From: Hyphomicrobiales bacterium
GTDB lineage: Bacteria > Pseudomonadota > Alphaproteobacteria > Rhizobiales > Beijerinckiaceae
Reading direction: 5' to 3'
NCBI GenBank assembly: GCA_019075905.1
Contig: JAGXAM010000018.1
Location: 1-56,365 of the forward strand
DNA length: 56,365 nt
Shown: positions 43,781 to 52,023 of the stretch, piece by piece
How the letters are laid out: every line of letters starts with the position of its first letter
Position numbering within the stretch: position 1 is the first letter of the stretch
Program-made: the position numbers and the translations under genes
The notes under the pieces: generated by a model
Told to the model about the DNA's origin: nothing
Database searches by the model: none
The model's input: only the letters and a program-made list of their open reading frames with translations

Positions 43781-44668
43781 ATGAATCTTTTGCAGAATAT
43801 CGTCCTTTTTCTGATCGTTTTCGGATTTGGACTGACCGAATATCTTACTGAAAGCTATACCAGCTTCCATGCCACCCGGGATGACAGCAAGCTTGAGCTT
43901 GTCACCTTTCTGGCGCTGCTGGCACTGGTGCAACCACTGATTTTCAAGATCGTCGGCTTGTTATGCGTGCTGCTGATCCCGCAATATCACAATGCCTGGA
44001 GCGCGCTGCCTGCATGGGTCATGTTCGGGATTTTGCTGCTCGGCGATGATTTGCCGCAATATTGGTGGCACCGGGTGTCGCACCAGCCGTGGCTGTGGCC
44101 GCTGCATCGCGCCCACCACACCGCCCATTACATGAGCGTGCGCATCACCTACCGCAACAACCTGTTTTATTACGCGATGATGCCCGGCCTCTGGATTTCC
44201 GGCGTGCTGATCTTCCTCGGCCTCGGCAATGTCTATCTTGTTTATGTCGTCCTCAAGCTCACCATCATCATGGGCGCCCATTGCGCCGTGCCGTGGGATG
44301 CGCCGCTCTACAAGAACAAATGGCTCAGCCCGCTGATGTGGGTCGTCGAGCGCACCATCTCCACGCCCGCCACTCATTGGGCCCATCACGCCATCACCAA
44401 TGACGACGGCATTGGCTATTACAAGGGCAACTACGGCAACATGCTGTTTTTCTGGGATATTCTGTTTGGCTCGGCGCATATTACCCGCCAGTATCCCGCG
44501 GAAGTCGGCCTGCGCGATGACCAGCTGTTCGGCAAGGAACGCTGGTATATCGAAATGCTCTATCCGATCTTCAAATCCAGCCGCGAATATTCGGCCCTGG
44601 GCAAGGAGCGCCGCATCTATGGCGATGACAGCGCCCCCGATGTCATGGCCGCACCCGTGGTGAAATAG
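43781..44668 (+). CDS. Fatty acid hydroxylase/sterol desaturase family membrane protein
   Basis: A 295-residue integral membrane di-iron enzyme. Histidine clusters are HRVSH (97-101), HRAHH (109-113) and HWAHH (199-203), the pattern of the ERG3/C4-sterol oxidase family. Hydrophobic segments occur near 5-20, 40-65, 75-90 and 130-170. The ATG has GGGGGG upstream; a longer frame to 43673 is not conserved. A possible -10 TACACT lies in the 43735 area. The substrate (lipid, hopanoid or carotenoid) is unknown. Confidence 0.88.
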   Translation: MNLLQNIVLFLIVFGFGLTEYLTESYTSFHATRDDSKLELVTFLALLALVQPLIFKIVGLLCVLLIPQYHNAWSALPAWVMFGILLLGDDLPQYWWHRVSHQPWLWPLHRAHHTAHYMSVRITYRNNLFYYAMMPGLWISGVLIFLGLGNVYLVYVVLKLTIIMGAHCAVPWDAPLYKNKWLSPLMWVVERTISTPATHWAHHAITNDDGIGYYKGNYGNMLFFWDILFGSAHITRQYPAEVGLRDDQLFGKERWYIEMLYPIFKSSREYSALGKERRIYGDDSAPDVMAAPVVK

Positions 44669-44744
44669 CGCCGCCCGGGCGCAGGCGCTATAAGGTGCGA
44701 TGGCGGGCCGCCGGTTGCGGCCTCCATGGCGGGAGATGACCTTC

Positions 44745-45449
44745 ATGTGCGGGCGTTACGCGATAACCCTGCCACCCGAGGCGGTGCGTTCCTATTTTGA
44801 TTATGTCGAGCAGCCGAATTTCCCGCCGCGCTACAATATAGCGCCAACCCAGCCGGTGCCGGTGGTGCTGGCGCGCCGCGATGGCGATGGCGCGGTCCGG
44901 CGGCACTTCCAGCTGTTGCGCTGGGGCCTGCTGCCCGGCTTTGTCAAGGAAATCGCGAAATTCCCGCTGATCATCAATGCGCGCTCCGAATCCTGCGCCG
45001 AAAAGCCGAGCTTTCGCAATGCCCTGCGCCGGCGGCGCTGTCTGTTCATCATGGACGGTTATTACGAGTGGCAGGCCGCCCCCGCCGCCAAAATGCCGAA
45101 ACAGCCGTGGCTGTTCCAGCGCCCCGATCGCGGCGTCTTTGCCGTCGCCGGCCTGCACGAATATCTGGTCACAGCCGATGGCAGCGAACTGGAAACCGCC
45201 TGCCTGCTGACCACCGCCGCCAATGCCCAGGTGCGCCCAGTGCATGATCGCATGCCGGTGGTCATCGCGCCGCCCGATTTCGACACCTGGCTCGATCTCG
45301 ATGAAACCCGCTTTGAAACCGCCCTGCCGCTGCTGCGCCCGGCCGCAGACGATTATTTTGTCGCCACCCGCATCGGCCCGGCGATCAACAATGCCCGCCA
45401 TGAGGGCGCAGTCCTGCAGACGCCCCTGAAAAGCCCGGCAATTGCCTGA
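44745..45449 (+). CDS. SRAP (SOS response-associated peptidase) family protein
   Basis: A YedK/HMCES-like protein that forms a thiazolidine crosslink with abasic sites in single-stranded DNA. Cys2 follows the initiator Met directly (MCGRYAIT), so the start must be this ATG. Other active-site residues are Asn78 and Arg80 in INARSE, Glu108 in GYYEWQ and His167 in PVHDRMPVV. It has 234 residues, normal. GGGAG lies about ten bases upstream. No lexA or imuB genes are near. Confidence 0.93.
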   Translation: MCGRYAITLPPEAVRSYFDYVEQPNFPPRYNIAPTQPVPVVLARRDGDGAVRRHFQLLRWGLLPGFVKEIAKFPLIINARSESCAEKPSFRNALRRRRCLFIMDGYYEWQAAPAAKMPKQPWLFQRPDRGVFAVAGLHEYLVTADGSELETACLLTTAANAQVRPVHDRMPVVIAPPDFDTWLDLDETRFETALPLLRPAADDYFVATRIGPAINNARHEGAVLQTPLKSPAIA

Positions 45450-45536
45450 ATCATGCCATATTGACGGCCGGGTATTTTCTTGCAATTGTGCAATCGTATT
45501 GTTTTCCTCTGCAAATTGCCTCGTGCGAGTAATGTA

Positions 45537-46445
45537 ATGGCCACGCCCAACCACCACGCCACATCGTGGGATGATTTCAGGATTGTCAAAGCCATTGCCG
45601 AAGCCCAATCGCTGACGGGAGCCGCCGAAAGGCTCGGCCTCAACCATTCCACCGTGTTCCGGCGGCTGGGCCATCTTGAGGAGGCGCTGGGCACAAGATT
45701 GTTCGAGCGCGCCCGCAACGGCTACACGCTGACCCCGCCCGGCGCGGAAATGGTGGCTCTGGCGAGCCGCATGTCCGAGGAGATTGATGCCTTCGAGCGC
45801 CGTTCGGTCGGGCGCGACGACAAGCCATCGGGCGATCTCACCGTTACCGTCACCGATACCATGCTGCATTATATCCTGATGCCGATCTTCGCCCGCTTTG
45901 CGAGGCTGTTTCCGGAAATCAGGCTCGATGTCATCGTCTCGCCGCTGGCGCTCAACCTGTCACGCCGCGACGCCGATGTCGCCATCCGCGCCACCTCGGA
46001 CCCGCCGGAGACGCTGGTGGGGCGTCGCCTCGGCGAAATGGCCTGGGCGCGTTATATTCCCGACGATCCCGAATTTACCGTCAATGAACACACTCGCTGG
46101 GTCGGCTATTCGGAAAGTCTCGCCCATACCCTGCCCGCCCGGATGGTCGAGCGCGAAAGCGGCGGAACGAGGATTTTTTTCCGCCTGAACACCATGCTGG
46201 GCCAGGCGCAGGCCATTGCCGCCGGGCTCGGCATGGGCATCATTCCCTGTTTCGTGGGCGATGCCACGCCGGGCCTGCGTCGCTATGGCAGCCCCATTCC
46301 GCAGCCCGGTGGCCATATTTGGATTTTGACCCATCCCGACCTGCGCCACGCGGCGCGCGTGCGCGCCTTCATGGATTTTGCCGGCGAGGAATTGCGGGCA
46401 TTGCGGCAGATCAGGGCCCCCATTGATCACATGCCCGAATTCTAG
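45537..46445 (+). CDS. LysR family transcriptional regulator
   Basis: A 302-residue LysR regulator. The N-terminal winged helix (about 8-68) reads FRIVKAIAEAQSLTGAAERL, then HSTVFRRLGHLEEALGTRLF; the effector domain follows from about 90. Start set at the ATG giving MATPNHHATSWDD; the frame opens 19 codons earlier without conserved residues. The ribosome binding site is weak. It converges on the transaminase gene with nine bases between, so its target is not obvious from position. Confidence 0.9.
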   Translation: MATPNHHATSWDDFRIVKAIAEAQSLTGAAERLGLNHSTVFRRLGHLEEALGTRLFERARNGYTLTPPGAEMVALASRMSEEIDAFERRSVGRDDKPSGDLTVTVTDTMLHYILMPIFARFARLFPEIRLDVIVSPLALNLSRRDADVAIRATSDPPETLVGRRLGEMAWARYIPDDPEFTVNEHTRWVGYSESLAHTLPARMVERESGGTRIFFRLNTMLGQAQAIAAGLGMGIIPCFVGDATPGLRRYGSPIPQPGGHIWILTHPDLRHAARVRAFMDFAGEELRALRQIRAPIDHMPEF

Positions 46446-46454
46446 GCCCCGTCT

Positions 46455-47795
46455 TCAGGCGACTGCACGGATCGCCTGTGCGGTCTTTTCGACCACCTCA
46501 CCGATCTCAGCCTCGCTGATCACCAACGGCGGCGTCAGCACCAACGCATCACCTGCGGTGCGCAGCATCAGCCCGCCTTCAAAAAACGCATGGTTGAGCG
46601 CATCAAAGGCACGCTTGCCCACAGCGTCGGGTTTTGAAGCCAGATCAATCGCCGCGACCAGCCCTATCGTGCGTATATCAAGCACATTGGGCAGGCCCTT
46701 GAGGCCATGCACCGCCTCCGCCCAGACCGGCTCCATGGTTTTGGCGCGGGCAAAAAGCCCTTCTTCTGCGTAAAGATCGAGCGTCGCCAGCCCGGCCGCC
46801 GCTGCCAGCGGATGGCCGGAATAAGTATAGCCATGGAAAAATTCGATGGCGTGCTCCGGGCCCTTCATGAAGGCATCATAAATGCCCTTGCGCACGATCA
46901 CCCCGCCCATCGGCACCGAGCCCGAGGTAATGCCCTTGGCAAAGCAGATCATGTCCGGCGTAACGCCGAAACGCTCTGCGGCGAAGGGCGCGCCGAGCCG
47001 ACCGAATCCGGTGATGACCTCGTCGAAAATCAGCAGCAGGCCATATTTGTCGCAGATTGCCCGCAGCCGCTGCAAATAGCCGACCGGCGGCGGCAGCACC
47101 CCGGTTGAACCGGCCATGGGCTCGACAATGATCGCCGCAATGGTCGAGGCATCATGCAGGGCGACGATTCTCTCGAGCTCATCAGCCAGATGCGCGCCCC
47201 ATTGCGGCTCACCCTTGGTGAAGGCCTGATGTTCGCGGTTGTAGGTGTGCGGCAAATGATCGACGCCCGCCAGCAGCGCGCCGAAGAATTTGCGGTTCGG
47301 CGACATGCCGCCGACAGAAATGCCGCCAAAGCCGACGCCGTGATAGCCGCGCTCGCGCCCGATAAGCCGGGTGCGCTGCCCCTCGCCGCGAACATTGTGG
47401 TAGGCCAGCGCGATCTTCAAGGCTGAATCCACCGCCTCCGAGCCGGAATTGGCAAAGAAAACATGATCGAGCCCCTCGGGCGCCAGCGCCGCCACCCGCG
47501 ATGCCAGCTGAAACACCTTGGGATGGCCAAACTGAAAGGTCGGGGCGAAATCCAGTTCCGCCGCCTGTGCCTGGATGGCCTCAACGATTTTCGGGCGATT
47601 ATGGCCGGCATTGGCACACCACAGCCCGGCCGTGCCATCGAGCACCGCCCGGCCTTCGGGCGTATAATAATGCATGTCCTTGGCCCGGGCGATTATGCGC
47701 GGGTTCTTCTTGAAGGAACGGTTGGCGGTAAACGGCATCCAGAATGAATCAAGATCATTCGGCATGTCGGCACGGGGGGCGGTGTTCGCAGTCAT
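46455..47795 (-). CDS. Omega-amino acid:pyruvate transaminase (class III)
   Basis: A class III PLP aminotransferase of 446 residues, closest to beta-alanine/omega-amino acid:pyruvate transaminases. Marks are TAGLWCANAGHNRPKI near 55-70, the PLP phosphate site ANSGSEAVDSALK, FDEVITGFGR and the Schiff-base Lys287 in ICFAKGITSG. It would move amino groups from beta-alanine or amines to pyruvate. Class III transaminases for other substrates are possible. Confidence 0.88.
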   Translation of the reverse strand: MTANTAPRADMPNDLDSFWMPFTANRSFKKNPRIIARAKDMHYYTPEGRAVLDGTAGLWCANAGHNRPKIVEAIQAQAAELDFAPTFQFGHPKVFQLASRVAALAPEGLDHVFFANSGSEAVDSALKIALAYHNVRGEGQRTRLIGRERGYHGVGFGGISVGGMSPNRKFFGALLAGVDHLPHTYNREHQAFTKGEPQWGAHLADELERIVALHDASTIAAIIVEPMAGSTGVLPPPVGYLQRLRAICDKYGLLLIFDEVITGFGRLGAPFAAERFGVTPDMICFAKGITSGSVPMGGVIVRKGIYDAFMKGPEHAIEFFHGYTYSGHPLAAAAGLATLDLYAEEGLFARAKTMEPVWAEAVHGLKGLPNVLDIRTIGLVAAIDLASKPDAVGKRAFDALNHAFFEGGLMLRTAGDALVLTPPLVISEAEIGEVVEKTAQAIRAVA

Positions 47796-47907
47796 GGCTA
47801 GTCTCCAGAGATGCCCGAGACCTTATCAAATCCCGTCCGAAGTTAAAGCGCTGTTTGGGGGGTGCGTGAACGCGATCAAGGAGTGCTATGTTTCTGATTG
47901 AGACCGG
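47796..47907. other. Gap between the transaminase and the IS5-like remnant
   Basis: Holds the transaminase upstream region and the unseen left boundary of the transposase remnant. No terminal inverted repeat could be recognised. Confidence 0.3.
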
Positions 47908-48107
47908 ATGGGCACGAAGCGGATGACGATCGACGCCACCTGCATCAATGCCAAGTGTTCAGCGTTCGGAGGAAAATGTGGCGTCAGCCTCAGGCGATTG
48001 GTTGCTTTCGCGACGGGTGGATAACCAAGGTTTCCGCCCTTACCGATGTGCTGGGCCAGCCCTGCGCCCTGATGCCAACCGCCTGCAGCAGTCCGGATCT
48101 TGAGTGA
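47908..48107 (+). pseudogene. Remnant of an IS5-family transposase, frameshifted
   Basis: Two short frames together resemble the core of an IS5-type DDE transposase. The first (47908-48024) reads RMTIDATCINAKCSAFGGK, like the first-Asp region of the family. After a frameshift at about 48016-48022 the second continues ITKVSALTDVLGQPCALMPT and ends SSPDLE, like the TKIHALTD..GRP..LTPG segment carrying the next conserved block. The rest of the gene and the terminal repeats are missing. It is a dead fragment next to a broken regulator. Confidence 0.6.
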
Positions 48108-48160
48108 AAGAAACGAGCCGATGACCAAATCGCCTTGAGCGTCAGCCATCGGCGACACTT

Positions 48161-49026
48161 TCAGTCAACAACCGGAATCCATATTTCGATATCGCCGATG
48201 CCGGTTTTGGGATCAAATCCCTCCCCGTAGCGCTCGAACTGGGGAGCATCGACGAGCTTCCGATCGGATTCGACAAGCCACATGCCGAAAATTGTTTTCC
48301 AGGTCCGCCTGATCTCGGACACATGCCCGTCGTGCTGAAACACAGCGTAGGTTTGTGCCGGTACGCGCATCCCGTCGAGTTCTTTCGCAATATTTGAATA
48401 TGCGCCAACCTCGACACCGGTAACGTAGTCTATATTGCCCTGGTCGTCACTGTTGCAAAGGATACCAAATGCTACTTTGCCCTTTGGTGGTCGATATGGC
48501 CGATGTGCGGTTGGAAGGCCTGCCATTGCGCCGCCATCCCGGCACTTGTCGCGTCGCTGTAGCGCTTCCTCAGGCCGACGATGAGCATGGCATCATGGCT
48601 GGTTAAACGCGGTTGGGTAATTTCAGAATATTTTTCTGTCATTTTGGGAGGCTCCACGAGCTTGATGTCTTGCAGGGATCGGGACTTCCGGACAGCTTCA
48701 GGCGTGACACCGAACCTATCCTTGAAAGCCCGGGTGAAAGCCTCGTGTGAACCGAATCCGGACTCGAGCGCGACATCAAGTATGCCGGGAGTTCCGTTGG
48801 CCAATCGTTTTGCCGCCTCGCTCAATCGTCGTGAACGAATATAGCGCATGACCGACTGACCAGTATGCATTCCAAACGCACGGACAAGATGGAATTTGGA
48901 CAATCCGGCTGCTTGCGCCACCTCGTCGAGCGTCAATTCGTCTCCGAAGTGAGTCTCGATAAACCAGATTATTCTTCCCATCATATCCATATCAGCCTCA
49001 CACAAAGCATAGCAACTCTGCTTCAT
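48161..49026 (-). pseudogene. AraC family regulator with GyrI-like domain, frameshifted
   Basis: The 5' part (49026 down to a TAG at 48472) encodes an AraC helix-turn-helix: LDEVAQAAGLSKFHLVRAFG and FGSHEAFTRAFKDRFGVTPE. The 3' part, in another frame (down to 48161), encodes a GyrI-like effector domain from PPKGKVAFGILCN to the end IGDIEIWIPVVD. The two overlap at about 48475-48526 and would join through one indel near HIGHIDHQ / PPKGK. The start ATG (49024-49026) is the best I see. Either the gene is inactive or this is a sequencing error. Confidence 0.75.
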
Positions 49027-49045
49027 TGCGGAGAGGCCTTCTTGA

Positions 49046-49192
49046 TCAAAATTGCGCTTTGGTTGTGTCGAAAACGCAAATGAGGGGCGTCTGTGGTTCG
49101 ACGAAAATGCACGGGAACCCTCGACCAGCACGCTGGCGGTCAACTTCCTCGCAGGCATCGCGCTCGCCACCGCCCTCGCACTCTGGCTATGA
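49046..49192 (+). pseudogene. Possible 3' remnant of a membrane protein gene
   Basis: A frame open from 49046 to the TGA at 49190-49192, without an ATG, reads LWFDENAREPSTSTLAVNFL followed by a hydrophobic end AGIALATALALWL. It looks like the tail of a coding sequence cut off at its 5' side, antisense to the start of the AraC pseudogene. I cannot name the family. It may equally be chance. Confidence 0.2.
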
Positions 49193-49241
49193 TTGAGTCT
49201 TGACTTCGGGCATTATAGGCCGACACGCGGGAACCTCACCC

Positions 49242-50039
49242 ATGCCTGATCTACCTCTCCCGACACTGCAATCGGCCTTTGCCGCCGCCCGCCGGATCGT
49301 CGTCATGTCCGGCGCCGGCCTCTCGACCGAATGCGGCGTGCCGGATTTTCGTTCGCGCGGCTCGCCGTGGCTGACCCATCCGCCGATCGCTTACGCCGAT
49401 TATCTGGCGAGCCCGACGCTGCGCAACGAAGCCTGGCGACGCAAATTCGCGCTCGATGATACATGGGCCGGGGCAAGGCCTGGGCGCGGCCACAAGGCGC
49501 TGGCGGCAATGGTCGCAAGCGGCCATGTCATCGGCATCATCACCCAGAACATTGATGGCTTGCATCAAGCCTCCGGCGTCCCCGCCGCAGCGCTGGCGGA
49601 ATTGCACGGCAACGGCACCTTCGCGGCCTGCCTTTCCTGCGGGATGCGCTATGAACTGGCCACGCTGCGCGCCGAATTTGCCGGCTCCGGCTCCATTGCC
49701 CCCTGCGGCTGCGGCGGCATCATCAAATCGGCGACCATATCCTTCGGCCAGGCCATGCCGAAAGAGCCTCTGGCCCGGGCGGAAGCCTGGGCGCGCGGCT
49801 GCGATCTTTTCATCGTCGTGGGCTCGTCGCTGCTGGTTCAGCCTGCCGCCAGCCTGCCTCTGGTAGCCAGACAGGCCGGCGCCCGCCTCGCCATCATCAA
49901 CCGCGAGGCGACCCCGCTCGATCCGCTCGCAGATATGGTGCTTCATGCCGAAGTTGGCCCTGTTCTCAGCGCATTGCATGTGCATAACCAGAATGTTCCA
50001 CAGAATTCGGAAAAGGCCGCTGTCGCGACGATTCCTTGA
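49242..50039 (+). CDS. Sir2 family NAD-dependent protein deacylase
   Basis: A 265-residue sirtuin that removes acyl groups from lysines using NAD+. Motifs: VVMSGAGLSTECGVPDFRS near 20-38, TQNIDGLH at 101-108, catalytic His122 in ELHGN, and four zinc cysteines at 130, 133, 155 and 157 (the second pair as CGC, so one residue apart). The ATG giving MPDLPLPTLQ is preferred over one 14 codons upstream. It is the first of a run of plus-strand genes. Confidence 0.92.
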   Translation: MPDLPLPTLQSAFAAARRIVVMSGAGLSTECGVPDFRSRGSPWLTHPPIAYADYLASPTLRNEAWRRKFALDDTWAGARPGRGHKALAAMVASGHVIGIITQNIDGLHQASGVPAAALAELHGNGTFAACLSCGMRYELATLRAEFAGSGSIAPCGCGGIIKSATISFGQAMPKEPLARAEAWARGCDLFIVVGSSLLVQPAASLPLVARQAGARLAIINREATPLDPLADMVLHAEVGPVLSALHVHNQNVPQNSEKAAVATIP

Positions 50040-50108
50040 TGCTATGCTCGGACATCTGATTCGTCCCCGGACGGATCCCAAGCATTCTTCAGTACGTGGA
50101 GTTGTTCC

Positions 50109-50717
50109 GTGGCCAACGGGATTTCAGTGCCATCAAATCACCTTCCGACCGATATTGCCGGCCCGGAAAGCGGTGCAACCGAAAAGGCGGGCGAAGGCTC
50201 CCCTGGCCTCATAAATCTCGCCGGCCGGGTCAAATGGTTCGATGTCACCAAGGGCTTCGGCTTCATCGTGCCCGATGGCGGCGGTGCCGATGTGCTGCTG
50301 CATGTCACCGTGCTGCGGCGCGATGGCTTCCAGTCCGTGCAGGAGGGCATGCGCGTTGTCTGCGAGGCGCAGCGACGCGAAAAGGGCCTGCAGGTGTTCA
50401 AGGTGCTGTCGGTCGATGAATCCACCGCCGTCCATGCCTCCGAGCAGCCGCTGGCGCGCACCAATGTCCAGGTGGTACCCAAGGGCGGCTACGAGATCGT
50501 CATCGTCAAATGGTTCAACCGGCTGCGCGGCTTCGGCTTCGTATCGCGCGGCGACGGCACCGAGGATATTTTTATCCACATGGAGACGCTGCGCCGCTAC
50601 GGCATTGCCGAGGTTAAGACCGGTGACAGCCTGCTCGTGCGCTTTGGCGATGGCCCCAAGGGCCTGATGGCTGCGGAGGTGCGTCTGCTGGAATCGGCCC
50701 TGCCCGCTTCGCACTGA
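50109..50717 (+). CDS. Two-domain cold-shock protein
   Basis: A 202-residue protein with two cold-shock domains, a form frequent in Alphaproteobacteria. Domain one (about 38-102) has GRVKWFDVTKGFGFIVP and a weaker RNP2 (ADVLLHVTVL). Domain two (about 129-196) has VKWFNRLRGFGFVSRG and DIFIHMETLRR. The start is a GTG at 50109 with GGAG seven bases upstream. It probably binds RNA or single-stranded DNA as a chaperone. Confidence 0.9.
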   Translation: MANGISVPSNHLPTDIAGPESGATEKAGEGSPGLINLAGRVKWFDVTKGFGFIVPDGGGADVLLHVTVLRRDGFQSVQEGMRVVCEAQRREKGLQVFKVLSVDESTAVHASEQPLARTNVQVVPKGGYEIVIVKWFNRLRGFGFVSRGDGTEDIFIHMETLRRYGIAEVKTGDSLLVRFGDGPKGLMAAEVRLLESALPASH

Positions 50718-50789
50718 CGGTTGGTGCGCCCGCGCCGCTGTGATAGGACAGCGCTCATGGCGGGCCATGTCAGGACAGGTTTGAAGGCG

Positions 50790-51233
50790 ATGCGGCGTTT
50801 TCTGGCGATTCTTGGGGTCGTGCTCGGGCAGGCGACAGCCCATGGCGCGCCCGTTTTAGATCACCTGACCATCACCACCGCTTCGGGCCCCCACAAGTTC
50901 AATGTCGAGGTCATGCGCGGCACGGCCCAGCTGGAGCGCGGGCTGATGTTTCGGCGTTTCATGCCCAAAGACCACGGCATGCTGTTTGATTTCGGCACCA
51001 CCGCGCCGGTGATGATGTGGATGAAAAACACCTATATTCCACTCGACATGGTGTTCATCGACAAGAGCGGCCATGTCATCAATGTCGCCGCCAATGCCCA
51101 GCCGATGGATCTGAAAATCATCCCCTCGGCAAAACCCGCCTATGCCGCGCTGGAGCTCAATGCCGGCGTCGCCGCCACCATCGGCCTGAAACCCGGCGAT
51201 GAAGTGCATGATGCCCTGTTCCACAACCAGTGA
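50790..51233 (+). CDS. DUF192 family secreted protein
   Basis: A 147-residue DUF192 protein. The start MRRFLAILGVVLGQATAHGA is a typical Sec signal peptide with cleavage near AHGA; GAAGG sits before the ATG. Upstream in-frame ATGs would spoil the signal. The domain contains GLMFRRFMPKDHGMLFDF and MMWMKNTYIPLDMVFIDK, the family core. Its function is not known. It lies nine bases ahead of trmD, so the two are probably cotranscribed. Confidence 0.85.
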   Translation: MRRFLAILGVVLGQATAHGAPVLDHLTITTASGPHKFNVEVMRGTAQLERGLMFRRFMPKDHGMLFDFGTTAPVMMWMKNTYIPLDMVFIDKSGHVINVAANAQPMDLKIIPSAKPAYAALELNAGVAATIGLKPGDEVHDALFHNQ

Positions 51234-51242
51234 TGCCGTGTC

Positions 51243-51938
51243 ATGACCCCCTGGTCGGCTTCCGTCATCACGCTGTTTCCCGACATGTTTCCCGGGCCGC
51301 TCGGCTTTTCGCTGGCCGGCGAGGCGCTGCGGCGCGGCCTCTGGCAGCTTGAAGCCCATGATCTGCGGGCCTTCGGACGTGGCCGCCATCGCGCCGTCGA
51401 TGACACGCCGGCCGGCGGCGGTGCCGGCATGGTGCTGCGCGCCGATGTCATGGCTGATGCCATAGATGCGCATTGGCCGCTGCCCGATGCCCGCCCGCGG
51501 CTGCTGCTGAGCCCGCGCGGCGCGCCGCTGACGCAGGCCATGGTCCGCCATTGGGCGCAGGGCCCGGGCCTCGCCCTGCTCTGCGGGCGCTTCGAGGGTG
51601 TCGACGAGCGCGTCATTGCCGCCCGCGACCTCGTCGAAGTGTCGATTGGTGATTATATCCTGTCGGGCGGCGAGATGGCGGCGCTGACCCTGCTCGATGC
51701 CTGCGTGCGCCTGCTGCCCGGCGTCATGGGCGCTGCCGCCTCCGGCGACGACGAGAGCTTCGAGACCGGCCTGCTCGAATATCCGCATTTCACCCGGCCG
51801 GTGGATTTTGAAGGCCACACCATCCCTGCCGTGCTGCGCTCGGGCGATCACGGCCGCATTGCCCGCTGGCGCAAGGAGCAGGCCGAGGCCATCACCCGCG
51901 CAAGGCGGCCCGACCTGCTGGCAAGACGCGAGCCTTGA
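51243..51938 (+). CDS. trmD: tRNA (guanine-N1)-methyltransferase TrmD
   Basis: TrmD methylates G37 of tRNAs with SAM through a SPOUT trefoil knot. The sequence has [34 protein letters not shown] and [15 protein letters not shown], all diagnostic. It has 231 residues. Usually it sits with rpsP, rimM and rplS; here it follows a DUF192 gene and precedes cobT, with none of those neighbours in the window. Confidence 0.96.
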   Translation: MTPWSASVITLFPDMFPGPLGFSLAGEALRRGLWQLEAHDLRAFGRGRHRAVDDTPAGGGAGMVLRADVMADAIDAHWPLPDARPRLLLSPRGAPLTQAMVRHWAQGPGLALLCGRFEGVDERVIAARDLVEVSIGDYILSGGEMAALTLLDACVRLLPGVMGAAASGDDESFETGLLEYPHFTRPVDFEGHTIPAVLRSGDHGRIARWRKEQAEAITRARRPDLLARREP

Positions 51939-52023
51939 TCAGGCGCAGCCGCTGCCATGGTGACAAATTGTCGGGCGTGGCACATAGTCCCGGGGCAATA
52001 TTGAAGCTATATGCGATGACATT

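Noticed and set aside
47886-48158. 90-codon minus-strand frame over the IS5-like remnant
   Set aside because: The plus strand gives a better match to a transposase core; the minus frame has no recognisable motif.
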